From NCBI GenBank assembly GCA_903927965.1, contig CAIYPA010000407.1, positions 1 to 38,511 on the forward strand: a stretch of 38,511 bases of DNA, in the 5' to 3' direction. Below are positions 8,450 through 16,699 of the stretch, piece after piece (positions within the stretch are counted from its first letter, which is position 1; each line of letters begins with the position of its first letter). Source of the stretch: an uncultured Bacteroidia bacterium. Lineage in GTDB: Bacteria; Bacteroidota; Bacteroidia; Bacteroidales; Prolixibacteraceae. A program made the position numbers and the translations under genes. The notes under the pieces are model-generated. The model made no database searches. It was not told the DNA's origin and saw nothing but the letters and a program-made list of their open reading frames with translations.

Positions 8450-9244
8450 TTAAAAATATCTGATCCAATTGGCAATCTGAACAATGATAACTTCTTCGAT
8501 GAAAATCAGGAACATGGCAAGTACAACAGCCTGATTTGCTGCTTTGCCCACACCCCGTGTTCCCTGAGTGGCATTAAACCCCTTGTAACACCCTACAATT
8601 CCGATGGTGAACCCGTAAACGATGGTTTTCACGACCGAAATAGCGATATCAAGAAAATTGATCGTTTTGAACGCGCTTTGATAAAAGCTGATCAAGCTGC
8701 TGGTCTCCTCGGCATGAACATTCAAATAGGAACCATATAAGGCTACAAAGCTGCAATACAAGGCAAGTACAGGGATTGTTATTGTTGTGGCTACAACCCT
8801 TGTGACAACCAAATATTTGAATGGGTTAATTGCAGATACTTCCATTGCATCTATTTGCTCGGTCACCCGCATCGAGCCAAGTTCTGCCCCAATGCTTGAA
8901 CCCACTTTTCCTGCACAGATCAACGCGGTTACAAGTGGACCCAATGCCTTGATGATGGCAATCCCAATTAAGGATGGAAGCCAGGATGTCGCACCAAACT
9001 CCTCCAGCGAAGGCCTCGATTGTTTTGTGAAAACAATGCCAACAATAAAACCTGTCAGTGAAATCAACGCAAGCGATTTTAACCCCACCTCAAAGCATTG
9101 ATTGATCACTTCCCGCAAATGAAAAGGTCTTTTGAATAATTCCTTAAAGAAGAGGGCTATAAACCTATAGGCTTTGTGATTGCCCGAAAAGTACTCATCT
9201 AGTACTTTTGAAAAAACATATTTTCTGACTTTTTTATTCATCAT
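8450..9244 (-). CDS. mlaE: MlaE-like ABC transporter permease
   Basis: 264 residues with several hydrophobic helices. The conserved MlaE block is clear: GIVFTKQSRPSLEEFGA, then GPLVTALICAGKVGSSIGAELGSMRVTEQIDAMEVSAINPFKYLVVTRVVA, the EQxDA region that couples to the ATPase. The protein sits in the inner membrane and forms the core of the Mla/MCE lipid transporter. Two ATG codons stand in tandem at the start. It heads the operon; no mlaC or mlaB is adjacent, which is usual in Bacteroidota. Its upstream region carries a conserved operator on the minus strand, back to back with that of the sensory operon. Confidence 0.92.
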   Translation of the reverse strand: MMNKKVRKYVFSKVLDEYFSGNHKAYRFIALFFKELFKRPFHLREVINQCFEVGLKSLALISLTGFIVGIVFTKQSRPSLEEFGATSWLPSLIGIAIIKALGPLVTALICAGKVGSSIGAELGSMRVTEQIDAMEVSAINPFKYLVVTRVVATTITIPVLALYCSFVALYGSYLNVHAEETSSLISFYQSAFKTINFLDIAISVVKTIVYGFTIGIVGCYKGFNATQGTRGVGKAANQAVVLAMFLIFIEEVIIVQIANWIRYF

Positions 9245-9278
9245 ATTCCAAAGGATTTGACCCTGTTGTGATCGGGGT

Positions 9279-9345
9279 TAAAGTTGTGTCCGATCTTTCC
9301 GAAAAGTGTTATATATTTTTGGAAATTAGTTGTATGATTCACAGT
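9279..9345 (-). promoter_or_regulatory. Fixed-spacing regulated promoter, mlaEFD operon
   Basis: On the minus strand ACTGTGAATCAT (9334-9345, 9 of 12 matching the consensus TGTGTGAATTAT) is followed after exactly 20 bp by TATAA (9309-9313) and after exactly 26 bp by TTTA of a CAACTTTA -7 box (9279-9286). The -7 box ends 34 bp before the mlaE start. The geometry is identical to five plus-strand sites in the window. It is arranged divergently with the site at 9359, 13 bp apart. Confidence 0.65.
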
Positions 9346-9358
9346 TATGTTTTGTAAA

Positions 9359-9425
9359 TGTGTGAATTATGCAACTCAATTTTGCAATTGTGTAATACAT
9401 TATTTCCTTATTGGAAGGAACTTTG
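9359..9425 (+). promoter_or_regulatory. Fixed-spacing regulated promoter, sensory operon
   Basis: TGTGTGAATTAT (9359-9370), 20 bp, TGTAA (9391-9395), 26 bp, TTTG of a GAACTTTG -7 box (9418-9425). The half-sites AATTATGCAAC and AATTGTGTAAT form a direct repeat offset by 21 bp. No -33 box is evident, as expected for an activator-dependent promoter. The site overlaps an open frame from 9358 and shows that translation of the kinase must begin further down. Confidence 0.8.
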
Positions 9426-9453
9426 CCTTGTGAAGATTACAATAAAAAATAAG

Positions 9454-11355
9454 ATGGAAATGTTAACCGGTCTTTGTCCAATAAAAGGAATAAATGTGCC
9501 ACTTTTAAGTGAAGCCTTGCAGGAGAAGTTGATCGCTTCTGAAGTACGGTATCGCCGGCTTTTTGAATCTGCCAAAGACGGGATCCTTATCCTTGATGCC
9601 GAAACAGGTGTAATCAAAGATGTAAACCCATATTTAATTGAGTATTTGGGTTATTCTCATGAACAATTGATCGAGAAAAAAATATGGGAAATCGGATTGT
9701 TTAAAGATATAGCTGCCAATCAGGAGAAATTTTATGAATTGCAAAACAAGCAATATGTGCGCTATGAAAATCTGCCACTTGAAACTGCAACAGGCAAAAA
9801 AATCAATGTCGAGTTTGTAAGCAATCTCTACTTCGTCAATAAAAAGAAGGTGATCCAATGCAATATACGTGACATCACTGAACGTAAGGAGGTCGAAAAG
9901 GCATTGCAGGAAAGCGAAGAGCGTTACCACGCCATTTTTGACTCATCCTTGGATGCCATCCTATTGACCTCACCTGATGGCAGGATATTGGATGTAAATG
10001 CATCAGCTTGCGAGATGTTTGAGCGGACAATTGAGGACATTAAGCTGATCGGAAGAGATGGGATCTTAGATAAATGGAACCCCAACTTATCCGTGGCGAT
10101 CGAAAAACGGAATCGAACCGGCAAGTTAGATGGTGTTCAGCTAACCTTTGTACGGAAAAGTGGTCAAAAGTTCCCAGCGGAAGTAACTTCTTCAATCTTC
10201 TACGACAAGGATGGAAATTCACGAACAAGCATGATCATCCGCGATGTTACCGATAGGAACCTGATTGAAGGGATCCGTAAAAAAAGTGATAGTTATACCA
10301 AAGCATTGTTGGATGCGATCCCGGATTTGATGTTCCGTCTTGACAGACAGGGTGTTTACCTAGATTATAAAGCTGCCAAAGATGATCTGGCTTATGTAAA
10401 AGAGTCGATCATCGGGAAAAAGAACAGCGACATCATGTCCCCAGAATTTTCTGCACTGATTGATGAAAAGATACGACTAGCCCTCCAAACCGGTGAAATG
10501 GTCGTATTTGGATATGATCTGGACATTCCGGTAAAAGGCAAATGTGAATTTGAAGCAAGAATGGTTTGCTGTGGGAATGATGAAGTTGTCGTGATCGTAA
10601 GGGATGTGACTGAAAGGAAACGAGCGGAAGAGGTAATCCGACAAAAAAATTGTGAACTTCAAAAAGTAAATGCAGAAAAGGACAAATTCTTTTCGATCGT
10701 TGCCCACGACTTACGTGGCCCTTTCAATGGATTTTTAGGGTTTACACAAATCCTGGCCGAAGAGCTGCCAAGTCTGACAAAGGGTGAAATCCGTGATATA
10801 GCGAATGACCTAAAATCCTCAGCATCCAATCTTTATCGATTGCTTGAAAATCTTCTGGAATGGTCGTTGATGCAAAGGGGGTTTATCGACTTTGTACCCC
10901 AATCGATCAGTTTGAAGTCTAAAATTATGGAATGTTTACAACCGATTATGGAATTGGCCCAAAAAAAGGGAATTGTTTTGGAGGTAAATGTCTCTGAAGG
11001 ATTGGCCGTGTTGGCCGATGCAAATATGTTGGCCTCAGCGATTCGTAATTTAACTTCAAATGCCTTGAAATTCACCCCGAAGGGGGGATTAGTAAGGGTT
11101 ATGGCTTTGCCATTTTCGGATTGCATGGTACAGATTTCCATCAGTGATGATGGTATCGGCATGAGTCGGCAAATCGTTGACAACCTTTTCCATCTTGATA
11201 AACAAACCAATCGTTTGGGCACTGATGGGGAGCCAAGTACAGGTCTTGGCTTGTTCCTTGTCAAGGATTTCATTGAAAAAAACGGTGGGACATTGAATGT
11301 CGAAAGCGAGGAGGGTCATGGAAGTGCATTTCGTTTTACTTTACCAAATCTTTAG
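9454..11355 (+). CDS. PAS-domain sensor histidine kinase (three PAS domains)
   Basis: 633 residues from the Met at 9454; the longer open frame from 9358 runs through the conserved operator and -7 box, so it cannot be the real start. Three PAS domains lie at about residues 26-145, 150-270 and 280-390, each ending in an RDVTER or RDITER-like PAC motif. A HisKA domain follows with phosphoacceptor His418 (FSIVAHDLRGPF), then a HATPase domain with N-box (SAIRNLTSNALKF), G1 (ISDDGIGMS) and G2 (STGLGLFLVKDFIEKNGG). No transmembrane helix is visible, so it should sense a cytoplasmic signal. It heads a four-gene signalling operon, four bases before the next kinase. Confidence 0.9.
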   Translation: MEMLTGLCPIKGINVPLLSEALQEKLIASEVRYRRLFESAKDGILILDAETGVIKDVNPYLIEYLGYSHEQLIEKKIWEIGLFKDIAANQEKFYELQNKQYVRYENLPLETATGKKINVEFVSNLYFVNKKKVIQCNIRDITERKEVEKALQESEERYHAIFDSSLDAILLTSPDGRILDVNASACEMFERTIEDIKLIGRDGILDKWNPNLSVAIEKRNRTGKLDGVQLTFVRKSGQKFPAEVTSSIFYDKDGNSRTSMIIRDVTDRNLIEGIRKKSDSYTKALLDAIPDLMFRLDRQGVYLDYKAAKDDLAYVKESIIGKKNSDIMSPEFSALIDEKIRLALQTGEMVVFGYDLDIPVKGKCEFEARMVCCGNDEVVVIVRDVTERKRAEEVIRQKNCELQKVNAEKDKFFSIVAHDLRGPFNGFLGFTQILAEELPSLTKGEIRDIANDLKSSASNLYRLLENLLEWSLMQRGFIDFVPQSISLKSKIMECLQPIMELAQKKGIVLEVNVSEGLAVLADANMLASAIRNLTSNALKFTPKGGLVRVMALPFSDCMVQISISDDGIGMSRQIVDNLFHLDKQTNRLGTDGEPSTGLGLFLVKDFIEKNGGTLNVESEEGHGSAFRFTLPNL

Positions 11356-11358
11356 AGA

Positions 11359-14300
11359 ATGAAAAAAGAAATCCGTTCTGAGATGGCCATGCTTGTCGCA
11401 GAAACAGCCTGGTGGGAGATGGATGTTGCAACAGGCAATATTTCTTTTGGGAAACAGAAAGCCGAAATGTTGGGTTATCCACCTGAAAAGTTCAAACATT
11501 ATACTGACTTCACCACGCTCCTTCATCCTGAGGATTATGACCGGGCTATGGACGCCATGCGGAACCATCTGGCAGGAATCGTAAAGGAATATGAATTGGA
11601 ATACCGGATATTATCAAAGTCGGGCAATTATATATGGTTTCGGGATATTGGTGCCATTTCAAAAAGGGACAAGAACAACAAACCGCTCAATGTATCTGGA
11701 CTTGTCATTAACATCAGCAAGCACAAGCGGGAGGAAGAATTGTTGCTGCAAACCCGCCGTGATTATGAATCGTTCTTTAACAAAATCGAAGATTTTCTTT
11801 TTGTTGTTGATGAACAACAGAATATCATTCACACGAATAAAACGGTAATTGACCGTCTAGGTTATTCTGAAGAGGAACTCTACGGGAATTCCATCATGAT
11901 GGTACATCCTCCGGAATGCCGAATTGAGGGTCTGAGGGTTATCGGAGAGATGTTGAACGGAACAATGGAATATTGTCCCATACCGTTAATGGCAAAATCG
12001 GGAGTACAGATTGCAGTTGAAACAAAAGTTTCACGCGGGATGTGGCATGGTCAACCTGTCATTTTTGGGGTATCAAAGGATATAACAAAACTTAAATTAT
12101 CGGAGGAGAAATTTTCAAAATTATTTCACATCAATCCTTCCGCCTGTGGTTTAAGCGATCTGGACGACTTTAAATACACAGAGGTCAATGATGCATTTTA
12201 TCTGTTATTCGGATTTAATAAAGATGAGGTAATTGGTAGGACGGCGATGGATTTGGGAATCCTAACCGCGAAAGCAAGAGAATTGATTTTGCAAATGTCA
12301 GATTCTGAAGGGAATGTTGTGCAAGTTGAAGCCGATTTAAAAGCAAAAAACGGAGATATACTTCACGTCCTATTAACTTCATCAACAATTAAGGTACAGG
12401 GTAAGAAATTTAAGTTTACAGCTGTTAACGACATAACGGCACGTGTGAATGCGGAGGAGATGCTTCGCAACAACAAAGTGCGGCTTCATACAGTCGTTCA
12501 AACGATCCCCGACCTGATATGGGTCAAAGATACAAAGGGGGTTTACCTTTCATGCAACACAATGTTTGAAAGGTTTTTCGGTGCCCTGGAAGCCGATATT
12601 GTCGGCAAAACTGATTATGATTATGTAGGTACAGAACTTGCCGACTTTTTCCGGGAACACGATTTTAATGCCATGCGGGCCGGAAAGCCTTCTTCAAACG
12701 AAGAATGGGTCACTTTTAAAGACGATGGTCGCCGGGCCTATCTTGAGACCATAAAGGCGCCAATGTATGATTCAAAAGGTGCGCTCATCGGAGTGCTTGG
12801 CATAGGACGTGACATCACCGAACGCAATACTGCGGAATTGGCACTATCAGAAAGTGAAGAAAAATTCAAGCTGATCTTTGAAGGTTCGAACGATGCGATT
12901 ATACTTATGAATGGAGAGGGGTTCCTTGATTGCAATTCAAGAACTTTGGAAATATTCAAAATTGAAGACAAAACGCAATTCCTAGGACTTAGTCCCTCAC
13001 GGTTATACCCACCCTTCCAGCCTGATGGAAAATTCTCAGTAGAATCTGCAGATGAAAAAATTGCTGCGGCATTCCTGCAGGGAACGAACAACTTCGATTG
13101 GGTTTACCGGCGTGCCAATGGGGAGGATTTTCCAGTTAAGGCAAGGTTATCGACTTTAAAGGTTGCAGGGAAAACCATTTTGCAATGCACAATAAGGGAT
13201 ATTTCCAGAACAGAACAGGATCTGATCATTGCCAACAAGGAACTTGTATTCCAGAATCAGGAAAAGGAAAATCGGGCGGCAGAATTGATCATTGCCAATC
13301 TTGAACTTGATTTTCAAAATCAGGAAAAAGAAAAAAGGGCGGCAGAATTGATCGTTGCAAATAAAGAGTTGGTTTTTCAAAATCAGGAAAAGGAGAAGCG
13401 TGCCTCAGAACTTATCCTTGCCAATAAGGAACTTGTATTTCAAAATCAGGAAAAAGAAAAACGGGCAGCTGAATTAAACATTGCCAATCTTGAACTTGAT
13501 TTTCAAAATGAGGAGAAAGAAAAAAGAGCAGCCGAGTTGATCATTGCCAACAGGGAGCTTATATTTCAAAATCAGGAAAAGGAAAAGCGGGCATCAGAAT
13601 TGGTTATTGCTAATCAAGTGTTAATCTTTCAATTGGAAGAAAAAAAGAAGCGTGCGGAAGAATTAATCATTGCCAATAAAGAACTGGCTTTTCAAAATGA
13701 AGAAAAGAAAAAACGCGCTGATGAGTTAATCGTTGCAGATAAGGAACTGGCTTTTCAAAATGAAGAAAAAGAAAATCGTGCAGCAGAATTGATTGTTGCC
13801 AATATTGAACTTGACTTTCAAAATGAAGAAAAAGGGAACCGTGCTTCAGAACTAATTATTGCAAATAAAGAACTCGAATTTCAAAATCAGGAAAAGGAGA
13901 ACCGTGCATCAGAGCTAATCATTGCAAATAAAGAACTTATTTTTCAAAGTCAGGAAAAAGAAAAACGGGCAGCGGAATTGATCGTTGCCAATAAGGAACT
14001 TGTTTTTCAAAACCTGGAAAAGGAAAAACGGGCTTCGGAATTGGTGATTGCCGACATGGAACTGGATTATCAGAATGAAGAGAAAGAAAAACGGGAAGCG
14101 GCAAATAAGGAACTTGAGGCTTTCAGCTATTCGGTATCGCACGATTTGAGGGCACCTTTGAGGCATATCGGGGGGTTTGTGGATTTGCTGGTAAAAAATA
14201 ACGCATCGCAATTGGACGTAACAGGGCTTCGGTACCTGAATATTATTTCCGATTCGTCGCGTGAAATGGGGAATTTGATCGATGCTTTGCTGAGCTTTTC

Positions 14301-14775
14301 AAGGTTGAGCAGGGCGGAACTTCAAAGGTCAAAAATCAACACAAAAGCTCTGGTTGATCGGGTCATCAAAAATTTTGATGATGAACTGAACGGAAGAAAG
14401 ATTGATATTAGACGGTTAGAGTTACCAGATTTGAAAGGTGACGAGAACTTGATAACCCAGGTGTGGATCAACTTAATCAGCAACGCACTTAAATATTCAC
14501 GGAACAAGGAAAAGACAATTATTGAAATCGGAGGCAAAATAGAGAACGATAAAACGACATTCTATATAAAGGACAATGGGGCTGGATTTGACATGAAATA
14601 TGCAGACAAACTATTCGGTGTTTTCCAAAGGCTTCACAAGGCCCGTGATTTTGAAGGAATTGGCATTGGATTGGCCAATGTCAACCGGATCATTGTCAAA
14701 CATGGGGGAAAATGCTGGGCAGAGGGGGAAGTAGGTGTCGGAGCTACATTTTTCTTTAATGTCCCAAACAATTAG
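11359..14775 (+). CDS. Giant PAS sensor histidine kinase with 14-fold coiled-coil repeat
   Basis: 1138 residues, no membrane helix. About five PAS domains fill residues 8-615, with PAC endings such as NISKHKREEE, DITARVNAEE and DITERNTAEL. Residues 621-914 are 14 tandem copies of a 21-residue unit of the form ELIIANKELVFQNQEKEKRAA, predicted as one long coiled coil. HisKA follows with His928 in SYSVSHDLRAPLRH, then a HATPase with N-box LITQVWINLISNALKYS, G1 IKDNGAGFD and G2 GIGIGLANVNRIIVKHGG. The HisKA type resembles bacteriophytochrome-like kinases whose partner is a lone receiver, and such a receiver is the next gene. It is much longer than typical kinases. Confidence 0.9.
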   Translation: MKKEIRSEMAMLVAETAWWEMDVATGNISFGKQKAEMLGYPPEKFKHYTDFTTLLHPEDYDRAMDAMRNHLAGIVKEYELEYRILSKSGNYIWFRDIGAISKRDKNNKPLNVSGLVINISKHKREEELLLQTRRDYESFFNKIEDFLFVVDEQQNIIHTNKTVIDRLGYSEEELYGNSIMMVHPPECRIEGLRVIGEMLNGTMEYCPIPLMAKSGVQIAVETKVSRGMWHGQPVIFGVSKDITKLKLSEEKFSKLFHINPSACGLSDLDDFKYTEVNDAFYLLFGFNKDEVIGRTAMDLGILTAKARELILQMSDSEGNVVQVEADLKAKNGDILHVLLTSSTIKVQGKKFKFTAVNDITARVNAEEMLRNNKVRLHTVVQTIPDLIWVKDTKGVYLSCNTMFERFFGALEADIVGKTDYDYVGTELADFFREHDFNAMRAGKPSSNEEWVTFKDDGRRAYLETIKAPMYDSKGALIGVLGIGRDITERNTAELALSESEEKFKLIFEGSNDAIILMNGEGFLDCNSRTLEIFKIEDKTQFLGLSPSRLYPPFQPDGKFSVESADEKIAAAFLQGTNNFDWVYRRANGEDFPVKARLSTLKVAGKTILQCTIRDISRTEQDLIIANKELVFQNQEKENRAAELIIANLELDFQNQEKEKRAAELIVANKELVFQNQEKEKRASELILANKELVFQNQEKEKRAAELNIANLELDFQNEEKEKRAAELIIANRELIFQNQEKEKRASELVIANQVLIFQLEEKKKRAEELIIANKELAFQNEEKKKRADELIVADKELAFQNEEKENRAAELIVANIELDFQNEEKGNRASELIIANKELEFQNQEKENRASELIIANKELIFQSQEKEKRAAELIVANKELVFQNLEKEKRASELVIADMELDYQNEEKEKREAANKELEAFSYSVSHDLRAPLRHIGGFVDLLVKNNASQLDVTGLRYLNIISDSSREMGNLIDALLSFSRLSRAELQRSKINTKALVDRVIKNFDDELNGRKIDIRRLELPDLKGDENLITQVWINLISNALKYSRNKEKTIIEIGGKIENDKTTFYIKDNGAGFDMKYADKLFGVFQRLHKARDFEGIGIGLANVNRIIVKHGGKCWAEGEVGVGATFFFNVPNN
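13219..14100 (+). repeat. 14 x 63-bp in-frame tandem repeat (coiled-coil linker)
   Basis: Fourteen consecutive 63-bp units encode 21-residue blocks with consensus E-L-I-(I/V)-A-N-K-E-L-x-F-Q-N-(Q/E)-E-K-E-K-R-A-(A/S). Units differ by synonymous and conservative changes, so the array is old or under selection for protein sequence. 21 residues are exactly three heptads, which preserves coiled-coil phase when units are gained or lost. Confidence 0.95.
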
Positions 14776-14797
14776 TACCGCACAAAAGATTAGAATT

Positions 14798-15241
14798 ATG
14801 AAAGCTCAAGTTAAAAGGATACTTATCGTGGATGACAATCCAAAAGATGTGGAACTGACCATTTCAGCCCTTGCTGAAAAAAACCTTGCCAACGAAGTGG
14901 TCGTTGCTGAAGATGGAGTAGAGGCCCTGGAGTACCTGAACAGGTGCGGCAAATTTGAAAATGAAAAATATTATCCTGCTGTTATTCTTTTGGATATAAA
15001 AATGCCGAGGATGGATGGGATAGAAGTACTGAGACGGATCCGGTCAGATCCGAAATTTAAATTGCTACCGGTCATCATGGTCACTTCATCACTTGAGGAG
15101 AAGGACCTGATTGAAAGTTATAAGTTGGGTGCCAATTCGTATGTTGTTAAACCTGTTGATATTGTGCAATTCATTGAAGCAATAAAAGTGCTTGGGCAAT
15201 ATTGGGCGGGTATCAATGAACCACCTCCTATGCATGTCTAA
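14798..15241 (+). CDS. Single-domain response regulator receiver (Rcp1-like)
   Basis: 147 residues from the Met at 14798, 22 bp after the kinase stop; an alternative start at 14735 would overlap the kinase gene. It is a bare receiver domain: acidic pair in [12 protein letters not shown], phosphoacceptor Asp66 in [13 protein letters not shown], Thr/Ser in IMVTSS, and Lys in YVVKPVD. The loop [17 protein letters not shown] is typical of the Rcp1 subgroup, which takes phosphate from phytochrome-like kinases. It has no output domain, so it relays phosphate or acts by protein contact. The upstream kinase is the likely donor. Confidence 0.9.
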   Translation: MKAQVKRILIVDDNPKDVELTISALAEKNLANEVVVAEDGVEALEYLNRCGKFENEKYYPAVILLDIKMPRMDGIEVLRRIRSDPKFKLLPVIMVTSSLEEKDLIESYKLGANSYVVKPVDIVQFIEAIKVLGQYWAGINEPPPMHV

Positions 15242-15275
15242 AAGAGATAATTTTAACACATTGGCTATCAATAAC

Positions 15276-16559
15276 ATGAGTAAAACCATAAAAATATTGC
15301 ATTTGGAAGATTCTGATAAGGATGCAGAATTGATACAGACCATTCTTCTGACAAGTGATATCGGACAGGAATACTTTTTAGCTGATAATGAAAAATATTT
15401 CCGCAGTATTCTCGAAACTGAGAATATCGACATCATTTTGTCCGACTACAGCCTACCCGATTACAATGGGAATGAGGCTCTAAAGCTTTCACGTGAAAGG
15501 TATCCGCACATTCCCTTTATATTTGTTTCGGGGAAGATTGGCGAAGATGCGGCAATCAATGCAATGTTGAACGGGGCAACAGATTATGTACTTAAAAATA
15601 AGCTGGAAAGATTGATACCTGCGATAAAAAGGGCTTTGCGCGAAAATGAACTAGTCCTGGAGCGGGAACAAGCCAATGCAAATCTTATCGGGAAAAATAA
15701 ACTGATTGAGGCTCAGAACGAAAAGTATTTGCTGATCAACAAGGAATTGGTTCAAAGTGTAAAGTTGATTCAAAATATTAACAATGAACTTATTATAGCC
15801 AAGGAAAGGGTTGAGGAGGCCGACAAGCTTAAATCAGCTTTTCTTGCCAATATGAGCCACGAAATCAGGACACCGATCAATGCCATTATTGGTTTTTCGC
15901 AATTTCTTCTGGATCCGGGATCATCAAAGGCAGAATTAGAAGATTTTGTTCAGGTTATCAGAACAAGCAGTCTTCAATTGATTTCCATTATCAATGATAT
16001 CGTTGATATTTCGTTGATCGAGGTCGATCAGATTTCACTCTGTATTGAGCCTGTCAACATCAATCAATTGCTGATCAATTTATTTGCTTTCTATGAAAAA
16101 CTAGTTGACGAAAAAAAGGTCAGTTTACGATGTATTTGTCATAATCCAGACAAACTTGTTCTGATCAAAACCGATGGAAAGAGGATCAACCAGGTGTTTG
16201 GCCACTTGTTGAACAATGCCATTAAATTTACCAAAGAGGGTACGATCGAATTCGGATATAGGGTTGAGAAAACCCAGATTAAATTCTATGTCAAAGACTC
16301 TGGCATTGGTCTGGCACCTGAAAACCACTCACTTATTTTTCAACGTTTCAGGCAGGTTGATTCATCATTTACACGGGCTTATGATGGGAATGGACTGGGT
16401 TTATCCATTTCAAAAGCCCTTGTTGAAAAACTGGGTGGCACAATACAAGTTATTTCCGAGCTTGGGTCTGGTTCCAATTTTATTTTTACGATTCCCAATG
16501 TACCTGAGATGGAAAACCCGATCTACTTTTCAGACCTGATGGAAAGTAACTTAAACTAA
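15276..16559 (+). CDS. Receiver-histidine kinase hybrid
   Basis: 427 residues from [12 protein letters not shown] at 15276; a start at 15192 would overlap the preceding receiver gene. An N-terminal receiver (residues 1-125, Asp57 in [13 protein letters not shown]) leads through a coiled coil (about 140-185) to HisKA with His195 ([17 protein letters not shown]) and a HATPase with N-box [16 protein letters not shown]1 [11 protein letters not shown] and G2 [18 protein letters not shown]. There is no membrane segment or PAS domain. The receiver-first order suggests its kinase activity is gated by phosphorylation, possibly by the upstream kinases. It is the last gene of the signalling operon; the next regulated promoter begins one base after its stop codon. 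Confidence 0.9.
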   Translation: MSKTIKILHLEDSDKDAELIQTILLTSDIGQEYFLADNEKYFRSILETENIDIILSDYSLPDYNGNEALKLSRERYPHIPFIFVSGKIGEDAAINAMLNGATDYVLKNKLERLIPAIKRALRENELVLEREQANANLIGKNKLIEAQNEKYLLINKELVQSVKLIQNINNELIIAKERVEEADKLKSAFLANMSHEIRTPINAIIGFSQFLLDPGSSKAELEDFVQVIRTSSLQLISIINDIVDISLIEVDQISLCIEPVNINQLLINLFAFYEKLVDEKKVSLRCICHNPDKLVLIKTDGKRINQVFGHLLNNAIKFTKEGTIEFGYRVEKTQIKFYVKDSGIGLAPENHSLIFQRFRQVDSSFTRAYDGNGLGLSISKALVEKLGGTIQVISELGSGSNFIFTIPNVPEMENPIYFSDLMESNLN

Positions 16560-16626
16560 TGTGTGAATGATATAACAATTTTCAAAAGTTATATAACATT
16601 TGCCTTGTCATTCCCACCTACATTTA
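16560..16626 (+). promoter_or_regulatory. Fixed-spacing regulated promoter, DUF6600 gene
   Basis: TGTGTGAATGAT (16560-16571), 20 bp, TATAA (16592-16596), 26 bp, TTTA of a TACATTTA -7 box (16619-16626). The -7 box ends 73 bp before the ATG at 16700. One base of the first half-site and one of the second deviate from the consensus, but all spacings are exact. Confidence 0.75.
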
Positions 16627-16699
16627 TACCATTAAGAACAGTCGATGGGTGCTTCCAAAAAGTAGAATCCATGGCGTTTAAGCTTATAATAATATCAGG

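Noticed and set aside
9359-9425. Sigma-54 promoter or a standard LytTR consensus
   Set aside because: There is no TGGCAC with TTGCW at the -24/-12 spacing, and the bases of the repeats do not match the LytTR consensus well; only the 21-bp geometry agrees, so the regulator is left open.
9358-9453. N-terminal extension of the first PAS kinase starting MCELCN
   Set aside because: It is made by the conserved operator and -7 box read as codons; the same peptide-like sequence occurs before an unrelated protein at 34764.
13219-14100. Possible CRISPR array or non-coding tandem repeat
   Set aside because: The period is 63 bp without unique spacers, the frame stays open throughout and the units encode a heptad-compatible helix.
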